A stretch of 64,000 bases of DNA from Caryophanales bacterium (GTDB taxonomy: Bacteria > Bacillota > Bacilli > Bacillales > Amphibacillaceae). Below, piece after piece: positions 52,971-61,284 of the stretch; positions within the stretch are counted from its first letter, which is position 1; every line of letters starts with the position of its first letter. Under the pieces are notes generated by a model that saw nothing but the letters and a program-made list of their open reading frames with translations, searched no databases and was not told the DNA's origin. The position numbers were made by a program, and so were the translations under genes. The stretch spans positions 245,974-309,973 of the forward strand of contig JAPFDS010000056.1 in the NCBI GenBank assembly GCA_026168805.1, written 5' to 3'.

Positions 52971-53829
52971 ATTTATAAGGCTTATTTAAAAAGAAAAGTG
53001 CAAGTGTTCCTGGACCCGAATGTGCTCCAATCACAGAACCTACATATTCAATAACAATTTCTTTAGGATTCCATTTTTCTTGAATCATCGCTGCTAATTC
53101 TTCTGCTTTTTTAATATCATCCCCGTGACTAATTCCAACGGTTTGGTTTTCAAAATCAACGCCACGTTCTTCCATTAAGGCAATCATTCTGCTCAAGACA
53201 CGTTTGGAACCACGTATTTTCTCAAGTGGGATTAACTTTCCATCTTCCACATGTAAAATTGGTTTTATTTTTAATAAAGATCCTACAAAAGCTGCCGTCT
53301 TACTTACGCGTCCTCCACGATATAGATATTCTAAATCGTCTACTGTAAATATATGTTCCATATGTTTCGCATGATAGCTAGCTTGTTCGATAATAGTTTC
53401 GACAGCTGCACCTTCTTGAGCCAACTTGGCAACACGAAGAACAACAAGACCATACCCAATCGAAGCACACTTTGAATCTACGACATGTAAAATTGCCTCA
53501 GGGTATTGCTCTTTTACTTCTTGCTCCATCATCTTTGCTGTTTGGTATGTACCAGAGAGTTCTGATGAGAAAGCGACATATACTAAAGGTGTTCCTGCTT
53601 CAGCATATTTTGTAAATAGGTCTTTAAATGTTTGTGGTGCTACTTGAGATGTTTTTGTACTACTACCTTCACGCATAGCATCATATACTTTTTTAGGATG
53701 TAGATCGACTCCATCTAAGTAATCTTCATTGTTTAAATGGACCGTAAGAGAGACCATATCAATGTCGTATGCGTCATATTGTTCATTCGTTAAATCGCAA
53801 GCAGAATCTGCTAAAATTTGAACCTTCAC
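52969..53829 (-). CDS. DegV family fatty-acid-binding protein
   Basis: 286 aa. DegV-fold markers: VQILADSACDL at the N-terminus, GSSTKTSQVAPQTFKD, AFSSELSGTYQTA, and GRVSKTAAFVGSLLKIKPIL. These proteins (FakB-like) bind a fatty acid and can present it to the kinase FakA; no fakA is nearby. I chose GTG 53829, nine bases after GGGAG; the in-frame ATG 53838 abuts that site and the long upstream extension to 53913 is not family-like. Confidence 0.85.
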   Translation of the reverse strand: MKVQILADSACDLTNEQYDAYDIDMVSLTVHLNNEDYLDGVDLHPKKVYDAMREGSSTKTSQVAPQTFKDLFTKYAEAGTPLVYVAFSSELSGTYQTAKMMEQEVKEQYPEAILHVVDSKCASIGYGLVVLRVAKLAQEGAAVETIIEQASYHAKHMEHIFTVDDLEYLYRGGRVSKTAAFVGSLLKIKPILHVEDGKLIPLEKIRGSKRVLSRMIALMEERGVDFENQTVGISHGDDIKKAEELAAMIQEKWNPKEIVIEYVGSVIGAHSGPGTLALFFLNKPYK

Positions 53830-53898
53830 TATTTTCATCTCCCATTTTAACAAAGTCTTTGTGTGAAAACACGTATGTTGACGCTTCCACCATCTGAA

Positions 53899-53936
53899 TA
53901 AAAAAGACAGCAAAGTATCACTTATACGTGCTGTCT
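53899..53936 (-). terminator. Terminator of the Nfu-like gene
   Basis: Minus strand stem AGACAGC / GCTGTCT followed by T6. Confidence 0.8.
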
Positions 53937-53956
53937 ATATGATTCAAGTACTGTTA

Positions 53957-54220
53957 TTAATATCCGTATTTTTCAAAAACTTCTAACACCTTAGGCGAAA
54001 CATCATCCCACTCTGCATCAAACTCTTTGTTGACTGTAATGAAGTTTTGATAGCCAAAAACATTATCTACACCTGCAAGTTTCATGAGGTCATTCATAAT
54101 ATCATGTTCACTTGTGTCTCCTGGCATGACAGAAATGCTATCATCACCTTCAAAAATAAGTTTATCTGCTGTAAATTTTAATGCATTTGGATTCGGTGTA
54201 ACTTCAGCACGTACTCCCAT
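53957..54220 (-). CDS. Nfu N-terminal-domain small scaffold-like protein
   Basis: 87 aa. The sequence EVTPNPNALKFTADKLIFEGDDSISV is the Nfu_N (NifU N-terminal-like) pattern. The later DDVSPKVLEVFEKYGY fits the end of this domain. The Cys-x2-Cys Fe-S-binding C-terminal domain of full Nfu is absent, so it may be an accessory or regulator of iron-sulfur assembly rather than the carrier itself. Ribosome site GAGTGAGGA on the minus strand. Single gene. Confidence 0.82.
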   Translation of the reverse strand: MGVRAEVTPNPNALKFTADKLIFEGDDSISVMPGDTSEHDIMNDLMKLAGVDNVFGYQNFITVNKEFDAEWDDVSPKVLEVFEKYGY

Positions 54221-54298
54221 TTATCCTCACTCCTCACCAATACTAGTATGTACATCTTATCAGAAAAGACCGTATAAAAAAAGGAAAGCAAGTAAAAC

Positions 54299-54328
54299 AA
54301 AAAAGACCTCCCATATAAAGAGAGGTCT
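54299..54328 (-). terminator. Terminator of the yitR-like unit
   Basis: Minus strand stem AGACCTC / GAGGTCT followed by T6. Confidence 0.75.
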
Positions 54329-54448
54329 CATATGCTTTATTTGCTTAGGTTACCACGAGTGAATAGTATTGTTTTATCCATCTGATCCAGATTCATTATG
54401 AAACGGCTTCATCATGGCGTGTATATACAATAATATAACTCGAGATAA

Positions 54449-54646
54449 TTAACCATCAAGCTTATTTTTTTCTTGTAACTGGTTTTCTAGTTCTTTCAAT
54501 TGTTGTTGTTGTTCTGGAGTAGCCTCTTGATATGCAGCATCAATGGCTTGTTGTGTAGCTTGTTGCTCTTCATCATTAGGCGATTGCCCCATATCCATCA
54601 TATTCATTAGAGCATCTTTCGCTTGTTGAAATACATTTTTCTCCAT
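54449..54646 (-). CDS. yitR: YitR-like DUF3813 protein
   Basis: 65 aa, Gln-rich helical. MEKNVFQQAKDALMNMM and ATPEQQQQLKELENQLQEK fit my recollection of the DUF3813/YitR family. The start lies immediately after the stop of a 48-aa ORF, whose last codons contain the GGAGGA ribosome site, so the two are coupled. In B. subtilis yitR lies close to yitU-yitV-yitW, as here. Function unknown. Confidence 0.72.
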   Translation of the reverse strand: MEKNVFQQAKDALMNMMDMGQSPNDEEQQATQQAIDAAYQEATPEQQQQLKELENQLQEKNKLDG

Positions 54647-54793
54647 TTAAAATCCTCCTATTGAACGTTCTTCACTTTCTTTACTTTTTCTCTGAGTATC
54701 TGTAAAGCGTTTAGTTGATCGACTAGGATTAACTTTTTGATTGTGGGGATTTTTCGGTTTGTCTTGTTTGTCTAGTAATTTTTCTTTATCCAT
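54647..54793 (-). CDS. 48-aa Lys/Asp/Ser-rich protein coupled to the yitR-like gene
   Basis: 48 aa: opens MDKEKLLDKQDKPKN and ends ESEERSIGGF. Highly charged, no hydrophobic stretch, probably disordered. AAGGAGG lies eight bases before the ATG; the stop TAA directly precedes the ATG of the next gene. The GGAGGA inside its last two Gly codons is the next ribosome site. I do not recognise a family; small acid-soluble or coat-associated spore proteins can look like this, but that is speculation. Confidence 0.65.
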   Translation of the reverse strand: MDKEKLLDKQDKPKNPHNQKVNPSRSTKRFTDTQRKSKESEERSIGGF

Positions 54794-54853
54794 TAACAAA
54801 TCCTCCTTGAGCTACTTACCCATACTGATTGATCAATCGATGTTTTTCATATG

Positions 54854-54885
54854 AAAAAGGAGTAAGCACATGTGCGCTCACTCCT
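54854..54885 (-). terminator. Terminator of yitU
   Basis: Minus strand stem AGGAGTGAGC / GCTTACTCCT (one G-U pair) followed by T5, just beyond the yitU stop. Confidence 0.8.
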
Positions 54886-54932
54886 AGTATAGACAAGAAT
54901 ATCATAATTATTGAAGGAAAAAACCGGTTCTG

Positions 54933-55778
54933 TTAACTTACTTTTACTGTGTATTTAAAGTATGATTCTAAAAATGTCCGAACTCCATCTTCTTCATTTG
55001 TTAAGGTTACATAATTTGCAATTTGTTTTAATTCATCAATTGCATTGCCCATCGCAACCCCAACACCAGCATAATCAATCATTTCTAAATCATTATCCTC
55101 ATCGCCAAAGGCAATAATTCGCTCCTGAGGAATTTGATAATAATCAGCCACTCGTTTAATCCCGACAGCTTTATGAATACCTTTTTTAATCACTTCAACC
55201 ATGTGCCATGGAGCGTCCCATGAACGAAGTCCGATCATCGTTGCATGATGTTCGCTTAAATAATTTTTGAGCTCTTCTACATGTTCTGCATGGGGGTAAA
55301 TTAAAATGGATGTAGGATCATCTCTTAATTGCTTGCGAATATCTCCAATTGAAAAAGGAGAAGATATACCCGCAGGAGCAGGCGTTCCGAAAATATTCAT
55401 TAGTTGTTCATCATGACGATCTAAAAGAACGTTGTCTTGAACTTCTGCTAATATGTTTTGCACATTAAAGTCATAACATGCATCTATAATATGCAATGCT
55501 GTTTCTTTTGGAAAAGGGTTGTGCAAGGTTCGTTCCCACGTATTATTGGTTGGGTGGTGTATAAACGCACCATTGAAGTTAATCATAGGTGTCTTTAATT
55601 GTAAGAAATCATAGTATTGTCTACTGCTTCTATGTGGTCGTCCGGTAGCAATGACAACGATATGCCCTTCATTTATTGCTTGTTGTAAAACATTCTTCGT
55701 TTGTTCACTTACTGTTTGATCATTTGATAAAAGAGTACCATCTAAGTCTAAAGCGATTAAATGTCTTTTTCTCCTCAT
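54933..55778 (-). CDS. yitU: YitU, Cof-type HAD phosphatase
   Basis: 281 aa. HAD motif I LIALDLDGTLL (Asp-x-Asp), motif II VVIATGRPH, motif III Lys in GIHKAVGIK, and motif IV FGDEDNDLEMI. The C2B cap (about 90-190) places it in the Cof group, which dephosphorylates sugar or cofactor phosphates. B. subtilis YitU is reported to hydrolyse a riboflavin-pathway phosphate; I carry this over cautiously. ATG 55778 with GAGGTGAG upstream is chosen over the in-frame extension to 55832. Divergent from yitV. Confidence 0.85.
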   Translation of the reverse strand: MRRKRHLIALDLDGTLLSNDQTVSEQTKNVLQQAINEGHIVVIATGRPHRSSRQYYDFLQLKTPMINFNGAFIHHPTNNTWERTLHNPFPKETALHIIDACYDFNVQNILAEVQDNVLLDRHDEQLMNIFGTPAPAGISSPFSIGDIRKQLRDDPTSILIYPHAEHVEELKNYLSEHHATMIGLRSWDAPWHMVEVIKKGIHKAVGIKRVADYYQIPQERIIAFGDEDNDLEMIDYAGVGVAMGNAIDELKQIANYVTLTNEEDGVRTFLESYFKYTVKVS

Positions 55779-55899
55779 CTTCTCACCTCGTCTACTTAGT
55801 GTAAGAATATTTATGGCTTTTGTAAAGAACAATTAAAAGCTCTTCCTTTTCATCTGATGAGAAAAAGATTAAGATGGAATATATTAGGAGGCGAATGAT

Positions 55900-56664
55900 A
55901 TGTCAACGATTGGTATACATAAAAAGGATATTCAAGGAATTCCTACACTAGAGGTTGTACCTAAAAGTAAGGAAGACCAACCTTTGCCGTGTGTTTTATA
56001 TTTTCATGGGTTCACAAGTGCAAAAGAACATAACCTTCCATTTGCATATATGCTAGCCGAACGAGGGTTTCGTATTTTGTTACCAGATAGCAAATATCAT
56101 GGTGAGCGATATGTAGATATGTCAGAAAAAGATTTACAGATGTCTTTTTGGGATATTGTTATGCAAAATATTGAAGAAGCAAATTCACTCTACTCATATG
56201 TACAAGAAAACAACTTGCTTGCACAAGATCGAATAGGGGTTGCTGGAACGAGTATGGGTGGGATCACTGCTAGTAGTGTGATCACATCTTATGATTGGGT
56301 GAAGGCTGTTGCAATATTTATGGGTACAGCCGAAACAACAACGTATGCGAATATGCAATTGGAACAAATTAAAAAAGAGGGAATCTCTATTCCGGATGAA
56401 GATATTCAGAAAATCACCCAAGCTATAGAGAAAACAGATGTGTCAAAACACTTAGACCACCTTAACGACAAGCCAATATTTATGTGGCATGGAAAAAAAG
56501 ATGCGATTATTCCTTTTTCTCTTGCCGAAAGTTTTTATGCAGCAGTGCAAGAGTACAAACAAAGTGATATGCAACTTGACTTTCATGTTGATCAAGAAGC
56601 GGGACATAAAGTTAGTAGAGAAGCCTTTTTAGCCGGAGCTAATTGGTTTAAAGATACATTATGA
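55900..56664 (+). CDS. yitV: YitV, alpha/beta hydrolase (esterase)
   Basis: 254 aa. Opening strand and oxyanion region YFHGFTSAKEHN. The nucleophile elbow is GTSMGG (Ser at about 126), the acid Asp in WHGKKDAIIPF and the His in DQEAGHKVS. The family is the YitV/acyl-peptide-like esterases. Strong ribosome site AGGAGG. Divergent from yitU and followed by yitW, as in B. subtilis. Natural substrate unknown. Confidence 0.85.
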   Translation: MSTIGIHKKDIQGIPTLEVVPKSKEDQPLPCVLYFHGFTSAKEHNLPFAYMLAERGFRILLPDSKYHGERYVDMSEKDLQMSFWDIVMQNIEEANSLYSYVQENNLLAQDRIGVAGTSMGGITASSVITSYDWVKAVAIFMGTAETTTYANMQLEQIKKEGISIPDEDIQKITQAIEKTDVSKHLDHLNDKPIFMWHGKKDAIIPFSLAESFYAAVQEYKQSDMQLDFHVDQEAGHKVSREAFLAGANWFKDTL

Positions 56665-56769
56665 TATTTAAATTTTAAAGTTGTATCATGTGCACAAAAC
56701 GCACAATTCATGTTAATATATAATTAGAAGATCATGATGAAAGAAATATTGGAGTAGGAGGTAATCCGT

Positions 56770-57081
56770 ATGAATGAAGCATTAAAAGAAAATTTAATGG
56801 GCGCACTGGAAAACGTCATTGACCCGGAACTTGGGATTGATATCGTTAATATGGGCCTTATATATGATGTGGACTTAGATGAAAATGGATTATGTACTGT
56901 TACGATGACACTCACAACAATGGGATGTCCACTAGCAGGGCATATTGAACAAGATGTGCGCCGAGCAGTATCCGATATTCCAGAAGTAAAAGATATTGAA
57001 GTAAACATTGTTTGGGATCCACCTTGGGGTAAAGATAAGATGTCACGATATGCCAAAATTGCCTTAGGAATTCCAGACTAA
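56770..57081 (+). CDS. yitW: YitW, iron-sulfur assembly factor (MIP18/SufT family)
   Basis: 103 aa. DPELGIDIVNMGLIYDV (about 16-32) and TMTLTTMGCPLAGHIEQDVRRAV are hallmarks of the MIP18/PaaD/SufT domain, and WDPPWGKDKMS follows. The single conserved Cys (in GCPLAG) is present. It helps insert iron-sulfur clusters into target proteins. Ribosome site AGGAGG. A strong terminator follows before moaE. Confidence 0.9.
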   Translation: MNEALKENLMGALENVIDPELGIDIVNMGLIYDVDLDENGLCTVTMTLTTMGCPLAGHIEQDVRRAVSDIPEVKDIEVNIVWDPPWGKDKMSRYAKIALGIPD

Positions 57082-57092
57082 GCGAAATATAT

Positions 57093-57130
57093 GCAAAAAG
57101 GTTGATCGATTCGTTGATCAACCTTTTTGC
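57093..57130 (+). terminator. Terminator of yitW
   Basis: Perfect 15-bp arms GCAAAAAGGTTGATC / GATCAACCTTTTTGC. Confidence 0.9.
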
Positions 57131-57159
57131 GTAAAATACTAGAATATGGGGAATGAAAA

Positions 57160-57624
57160 ATGGAAAAGATGTTTTGGGTTACTGAAAAACCAATTTCCGT
57201 CACAGATGTGATGGATAAAGTTGTCCGTAGAGAAGCGGGTGCAGTGAGCACTTTTACGGGTATTGTCCGTGAATTTACCAAAGGTAAAAAAACACTCTAT
57301 TTAGAATATCAAGCGTATATTCCAATGGCTGAAAAAAAGTTAGCAGAAATTGGTCGAGAAATTGAAGAGAAATGGACCGATACCGAAACTGCGATAGCGC
57401 ATCGCATTGGGCGCCTGGACATCTCAGAAGTTGCAGTTGCTATAGCTGTTTCTACACCTCATCGAAAAGATGCATTTGAAGCAAGTAGTTATGCCATTGA
57501 ACGGATCAAAGAAATTGTTCCTATTTGGAAAAAAGAACATTGGGAAGATGGAACGATGTGGTTAGGGGACCAAAAAGAACAAGTATCCTATCAAGAATCG
57601 ATTCCAAAAAAGGAGGAAATGTAA
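57160..57624 (+). CDS. moaE: MoaE, molybdopterin synthase catalytic subunit
   Basis: 154 aa. The motifs GAVSTFTGIVREFTKGK, LEYQAYIPMAEKKL, IAHRIGRLDISEVAVAIAVSTPHR and late PIWKKEHWEDG (catalytic Lys pair and Trp) identify MoaE. It converts precursor Z into molybdopterin using sulfur carried by MoaD. It begins at ATG 57160 with only a weak ribosome site. moaD starts one base after its stop. Confidence 0.95.
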   Translation: MEKMFWVTEKPISVTDVMDKVVRREAGAVSTFTGIVREFTKGKKTLYLEYQAYIPMAEKKLAEIGREIEEKWTDTETAIAHRIGRLDISEVAVAIAVSTPHRKDAFEASSYAIERIKEIVPIWKKEHWEDGTMWLGDQKEQVSYQESIPKKEEM

Positions 57625-57625
57625 T

Positions 57626-57859
57626 ATGGTTCATGTCCTTTTTTTTGCAGAGTTACAAGAAGCTTTAGGCAAAGAAAAAATCACAGTTCAAGCAGCAGGA
57701 TTAACAATCCAAGAATTAAAAGAAAAGTATTTGCAAGAATATAACTTGCCAAACATAGATCAAGCAATGGTAGCTGTAAATGAAGAATATGCACCAGAAT
57801 CCGTTCAGTTACAAGAGGGAGATACGGTAGCGTTTATTCCTCCTGTAAGTGGTGGCTAA
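57626..57859 (+). CDS. moaD: MoaD, molybdopterin synthase sulfur carrier
   Basis: 77 aa ubiquitin-fold protein ending in the Gly-Gly needed for thiocarboxylation (FIPPVSGG). The HVLFFAELQEALGKEKITV opening is typical. AAAGGAGG sits in the last moaE codons. The other molybdenum cofactor genes (moaA, moaB, mobB, moeA) are not in the window. Confidence 0.95.
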   Translation: MVHVLFFAELQEALGKEKITVQAAGLTIQELKEKYLQEYNLPNIDQAMVAVNEEYAPESVQLQEGDTVAFIPPVSGG

Positions 57860-57866
57860 ACATACA

Positions 57867-57915
57867 TATAGCACTCATCTGTACGAAACATCGTCAGGTT
57901 TGAGTGCTATTTTTT
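57867..57915. terminator. Bidirectional terminator moaD / uppP
   Basis: Perfect 10-bp arms ATAGCACTCA / TGAGTGCTAT, a long loop and T6, between convergent genes. Confidence 0.8.
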
Positions 57916-57925
57916 AATGCACGGA

Positions 57926-58747
57926 TTATATAAAAATCAAAATAATTGTTCCAATAATGAAACAATATCCAGCAAAGTATTTTAATTTACCTTCTTTCAT
58001 AATATTCATAAACCATTTTAATGCAAAGAATGTTGCGATGATCGATGAAATAAAAGCAATCATAAACGGAACGGCGAGCCCATGTATAAGGGGGTCTTGT
58101 ACTAAATCATTGATTGAAAATACGATGGAACCAACACCGACGGGAATATATAATAAAAACGAAAAACGAAGAGCAGTCTCACGATTGACACCAACGAGTA
58201 ATGCGGCGACAATCGTAGCTCCAGATCGACTGATCCCTGGAATGAGTGCAAGAGCTTGGGCACATCCAATAATAATTGCGTCCACAATAGATATATGTTC
58301 TTCCCCTTTTGTACCGATACGATTGCGAATCATCCATAAGAAAATTCCTGTAATAATAAGGGTGACGCCTATAACTGCAAGCATACTAAAAGTATGTGAA
58401 ATATAATCCTCAAATAACACCCCGATAATCCCAGCTGGTATCGTAGCTATTACTAGTAATAAAACAAATGAAAAATCTGCATAATATGTTCTGTCTTTCG
58501 TTTGCAAATACCGAAAACTATGTTGGATGAGTCGTACAATTGAGTTTCTGTAAACAATGCAAATAGCTATCAACGATCCGAAATGAACGACAACTTCAAA
58601 AGATAAACCAGGGAGATGAATTCCCAACATGTTTTCTAATAAAATGAGGTGACCACTTGACGAAATTGGCAGAGGTTCTGTCACACCTTGAAACACACCT
58701 AACAGTATATATTTTAATAACAGAAGAATGTCATGCACTTGTCCCAA
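57926..58747 (-). CDS. uppP: Undecaprenyl-diphosphatase UppP (BacA)
   Basis: 273 aa polytopic membrane enzyme. The two signature regions are present: GVTEPLPISSSGHLIL (Glu and Ser-Ser-Ser-Gly-His) near residues 20-35 and PGISRSGATI near 185. It recycles the undecaprenyl carrier and can give bacitracin resistance. I chose TTG 58747 with AAAGGAG eight bases upstream on the minus strand; the extension to 58798 lacks support. Divergent from the Gly/Tyr-rich gene. Confidence 0.92.
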   Translation of the reverse strand: MGQVHDILLLLKYILLGVFQGVTEPLPISSSGHLILLENMLGIHLPGLSFEVVVHFGSLIAICIVYRNSIVRLIQHSFRYLQTKDRTYYADFSFVLLLVIATIPAGIIGVLFEDYISHTFSMLAVIGVTLIITGIFLWMIRNRIGTKGEEHISIVDAIIIGCAQALALIPGISRSGATIVAALLVGVNRETALRFSFLLYIPVGVGSIVFSINDLVQDPLIHGLAVPFMIAFISSIIATFFALKWFMNIMKEGKLKYFAGYCFIIGTIILIFI

Positions 58748-58845
58748 AATAAACGCTCCTTTCCCGTAAGGCTGTTGAAAAACATAAAAATAATGCACAT
58801 TTTTTCAAGCGTGAGAATAGTCTAACTCGTGAGGAGGAGATCACG

Positions 58846-59223
58846 ATGAACAATTCTTATAATCATAGAAATATATATGATTTATGTGAAGAGCATATGC
58901 ATGCGTATGTATTATTAGAAATGAAAGATGGGGCACAAGCGGATGGAATTATTACTGGAATCGATCATGAAAACGTATATGTAGCAGTACCGATTGAAGA
59001 CGAGAGACCACAAAATATGCGTTCTTCAAATGACCAAGAACGACAATTTGGCTATCATCATGGAGGCTATGGTGGATACGGTGGTGGATATGGCGGTTAT
59101 CCAGGAGGAGGATATGGTGGCCATCATGGACATCAATATAATTATGGGCGACCAAGAAGATTTAATCGACTCGTTCTTCCACTAGCAGCTTTAGCTGCAG
59201 TTTCTTTGTTGCCTTGGTATTAA
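58846..59223 (+). CDS. Sm-like, Gly/Tyr/His-rich hypothetical protein
   Basis: 125 aa. The N-terminal segment (about 10-47, NIYDLCEEHMHAYVLLEM, ADGIITGIDHENVYVAVP) has the beta pattern of a small Sm/LSm barrel. It is followed by a repetitive Gly-Gly-Tyr/Pro-Gly-Gly/His-rich stretch (about 69-100). A basic RPRRFNR turn leads into a hydrophobic tail (LVLPLAALAAVSLLPWY). I recognise no characterised homologue. Strong ribosome site GAGGAGGAG. The Gly/Tyr repeats resemble spore coat proteins and the tail could anchor it to a membrane; both are inference. Divergent from uppP. Confidence 0.7.
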   Translation: MNNSYNHRNIYDLCEEHMHAYVLLEMKDGAQADGIITGIDHENVYVAVPIEDERPQNMRSSNDQERQFGYHHGGYGGYGGGYGGYPGGGYGGHHGHQYNYGRPRRFNRLVLPLAALAAVSLLPWY

Positions 59224-59233
59224 ACGTAAACAT

Positions 59234-59265
59234 AAAAAAACCCCCTTACTTGTATCAGTAAGGGG
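59234..59265 (-). terminator. Terminator of yjzD
   Basis: Minus strand stem CCCCTTAC / GTAAGGGG followed by T7; it can also act for the Gly/Tyr-rich gene on +. Confidence 0.8.
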
Positions 59266-59287
59266 ATTGCATCTTTCGGTATACAGA

Positions 59288-59464
59288 CTATTCTTTTTCC
59301 TCTTTTAAACCAAATTCACTAATAACAACTACTGCTACGAAAAATAGTCCAGCAACAAAGAATACCGTAGTTAAGTTAAACGGCTCTCCAGCCATACTAG
59401 TCAATACGTATGAAATCGCAGCACTAATGAGTAAAGACCAAAAAGCAACCATAATTATGCGCAT
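59288..59464 (-). CDS. yjzD: YjzD, DUF2929 membrane protein
   Basis: 58 aa with two hydrophobic helices (MVAFWSLLISAAISYVL and TTVFFVAGLFFVAVVVIS) joined by a short GEPFN turn, ending in an acidic tail. I chose ATG 59464 (AGAGGGTG upstream) over the in-frame extension to 59536. The DUF2929/YjzD family is small and uncharacterised. In B. subtilis yjzD also precedes the med-fabHF region. Confidence 0.75.
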   Translation of the reverse strand: MRIIMVAFWSLLISAAISYVLTSMAGEPFNLTTVFFVAGLFFVAVVVISEFGLKEEKE

Positions 59465-59620
59465 ATTGAACACCCTCTTTTTTCTAAAATACGTTCGTAC
59501 ATAAAACGATCCAATAATATACATGAATACATTCACTCATATGTATAACCAAGTATAAGTTTATCAAATTTACGGATAAAATCAAGCCATTGTAACAATT
59601 GATTCAAAAGGAGGAAGTAG

Positions 59621-60223
59621 ATGACTATAGTTGTTATAAATTGTTTCGATTGGATTGAGTTTCACTTTGTGGAAAAATTGTTAGAACAAGGTGTAAAGGT
59701 CATTGGCGTTCATGAAAAGCAAACAGATCGAACATTATTTTTAGAGATGTTCTTTGCACGCAATAGTTCTTTTGATTGTACGAAAAAAATACCTAAAGAA
59801 GCAGAACGTGTCATTGTTATTGGGGATACACATATGATTCCCAGATCAAAACATGTTATGCAATGTATGCACCGTGAAACAAGTATTGAACAGCATATAA
59901 AAGGTCGTCTATATGTATATATACCTCTTTTATTTGGAGAATGGATGCCCATGGATAAAACGGGTATGTATCTTGGTCAGAGGCATATTCCATATCATTC
60001 TGAAGAATTTCAGGATGAAGCTGTATATGTAAAAGACTTCGTGAATGATTGTTTATCAGAATTTAATCAAACAATCGAACATAGAAAAGAAAATACTCCT
60101 TATCCTTGGGAAGGGTTAATACTTGAAAAGGGCGAACAAATTCGTGACAATAGGACCAAGAGAATAAACATAGAAAAAATGCAGAAACACTATTTAAAAT
60201 ATGCTTCTTTTTACGATACATAA
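59621..60223 (+). CDS. Hypothetical NAD-binding-like protein upstream of med
   Basis: 200 aa. The opening TIVVINCFDWIEFHFVEKLLEQGVKVIGV has the beta-alpha-beta layout of a nucleotide-binding epimerase fold. However, the Gly-x-x-Gly-x-x-Gly loop is missing, and the protein is shorter than true epimerases. The rest is charged, with no obvious motif. It matches in position the yjaU/yjaV genes before med in B. subtilis. Strong ribosome site AAAGGAGG. It ends 36 bp before med, so the two may form an operon. Function unknown; probably a degenerate, non-catalytic Rossmann protein. Confidence 0.65.
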   Translation: MTIVVINCFDWIEFHFVEKLLEQGVKVIGVHEKQTDRTLFLEMFFARNSSFDCTKKIPKEAERVIVIGDTHMIPRSKHVMQCMHRETSIEQHIKGRLYVYIPLLFGEWMPMDKTGMYLGQRHIPYHSEEFQDEAVYVKDFVNDCLSEFNQTIEHRKENTPYPWEGLILEKGEQIRDNRTKRINIEKMQKHYLKYASFYDT

Positions 60224-60258
60224 CATAGAAGTAAACTGCATTGATGGGAGTGCGCTCG

Positions 60259-61227
60259 TTGAATAAAAAATCGATCGCTATCTTAACAGCTATAGGAATC
60301 ATTCTGTTAATAGGAACTCTTTATTTATTTGACAATCGAAACATTCAAAAGGTAGGCATTTTATTCGAAGGATCTACTAATGAACAACCATGGGATCAAA
60401 AAGGATATGATGGTCTGTTAACGATTGGAGAAGAGTTCGATGCTGATATTTATATAAAAGAAAATATAAAAACAAAAGAAGAAGTTTCACGTGCAGTTAA
60501 AAATCTGGTAGAAAAAGAAGTTCGAATTATTTTTGGCCACAGCCATTCATATGGTAGGTATTTTGCAGACTTAGCAGAAACGTATCCAAACACACAATTT
60601 GTGTACTTTAATGGTGGGTATACAGCAGATAACGTTACGAGCTTGAATTTTGAATCTCATGGAATGGGGTTCTTTGGAGGTATGGTTGCAGGAAAAATGA
60701 CAGAAACGAATAAAATCGGTATCATTGCTGCTTATGAGTGGCAACCTGAAGTGGAAGGTTTTTATGAAGGAGTCAAATTCCAAAATCCAGATGCATCCGT
60801 CCATATCAATTACGTGAATGCTTGGGGAGCAAATGAGATTGCCATGCAAATGTACGAAGCGATGAAGGAAAATGATGTGGATGTTTTTTATCCAACTGGA
60901 GATTCATTTGCAAACGACATTGTCGAACAAGCTGACAAAGATGATTTGTATGCAATTGGATATGTTGCGAATCCACCAAATATTGATGCAAAAACCGTGT
61001 TAACAAGCACAATTCAACATGTTGATGCCTTGTATGTCATAGCAGCAGAGCTCTATGAAGAAAATAATTTGTCAGGCGGAATTATGACGTTTGACTTTGA
61101 AGACGACGCTATCTCACTAGGTGAATTTAGCCCTGATGTGCCAGTGGAATATAGAGAATATATGATGGAACTAGTAGAGGAATATATGGAGACAGGTTTG
61201 TTGCCAAACGAGCAATATCAAGATTGA
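60259..61227 (+). CDS. med: Med, positive regulator of comK (BMP-type substrate-binding fold)
   Basis: 322 aa. It follows the Med pattern closely: VGILFEGSTNEQPWDQKGYDGLL, IFGHSHSYGRYFADL, AMGFFGG-like GMGFFGGMVAGK, AAYEWQPEVEGFYEGVKFQNPD and YAIGYV. Med promotes comK expression in B. subtilis. There it is a lipoprotein, but here the N-terminal helix (about 6-24) has no lipobox Cys, so it is held by a membrane helix. I chose TTG 60259 (GGGAG eight bases before it); an upstream in-frame start at 60241 is possible. The gene is followed by the fabH promoter, with no comZ between. Confidence 0.88.
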   Translation: MNKKSIAILTAIGIILLIGTLYLFDNRNIQKVGILFEGSTNEQPWDQKGYDGLLTIGEEFDADIYIKENIKTKEEVSRAVKNLVEKEVRIIFGHSHSYGRYFADLAETYPNTQFVYFNGGYTADNVTSLNFESHGMGFFGGMVAGKMTETNKIGIIAAYEWQPEVEGFYEGVKFQNPDASVHINYVNAWGANEIAMQMYEAMKENDVDVFYPTGDSFANDIVEQADKDDLYAIGYVANPPNIDAKTVLTSTIQHVDALYVIAAELYEENNLSGGIMTFDFEDDAISLGEFSPDVPVEYREYMMELVEEYMETGLLPNEQYQD

Positions 61228-61252
61228 AATATCATCAAAAGTAGTTTATAAT
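61224..61252 (+). promoter_or_regulatory. fabH promoter
   Basis: TTGAAA (61224-61229), exact 17-bp spacer, TATAAT (61247-61252). The -35 overlaps the med stop codon. Confidence 0.8.
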
Positions 61253-61268
61253 TAGGACCAACTCATAA
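61252..61268 (+). promoter_or_regulatory. Probable FapR operator for fabHF
   Basis: TTAGGACCAACTCATAA against the FapR consensus as I recall it (TTAGTACCTRRTACTAA): 12 of 17 positions agree. It starts at the last base of the -10, where FapR sites on fatty-acid genes usually lie (around the transcription start). Confidence 0.5.
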
Positions 61269-61284
61269 TAGTTGATAGTGGAGT

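Noticed and set aside
57957..58406. 149-codon frame opposite uppP
   Set aside because: It mirrors a membrane protein gene; the uppP signature motifs are on the other strand.
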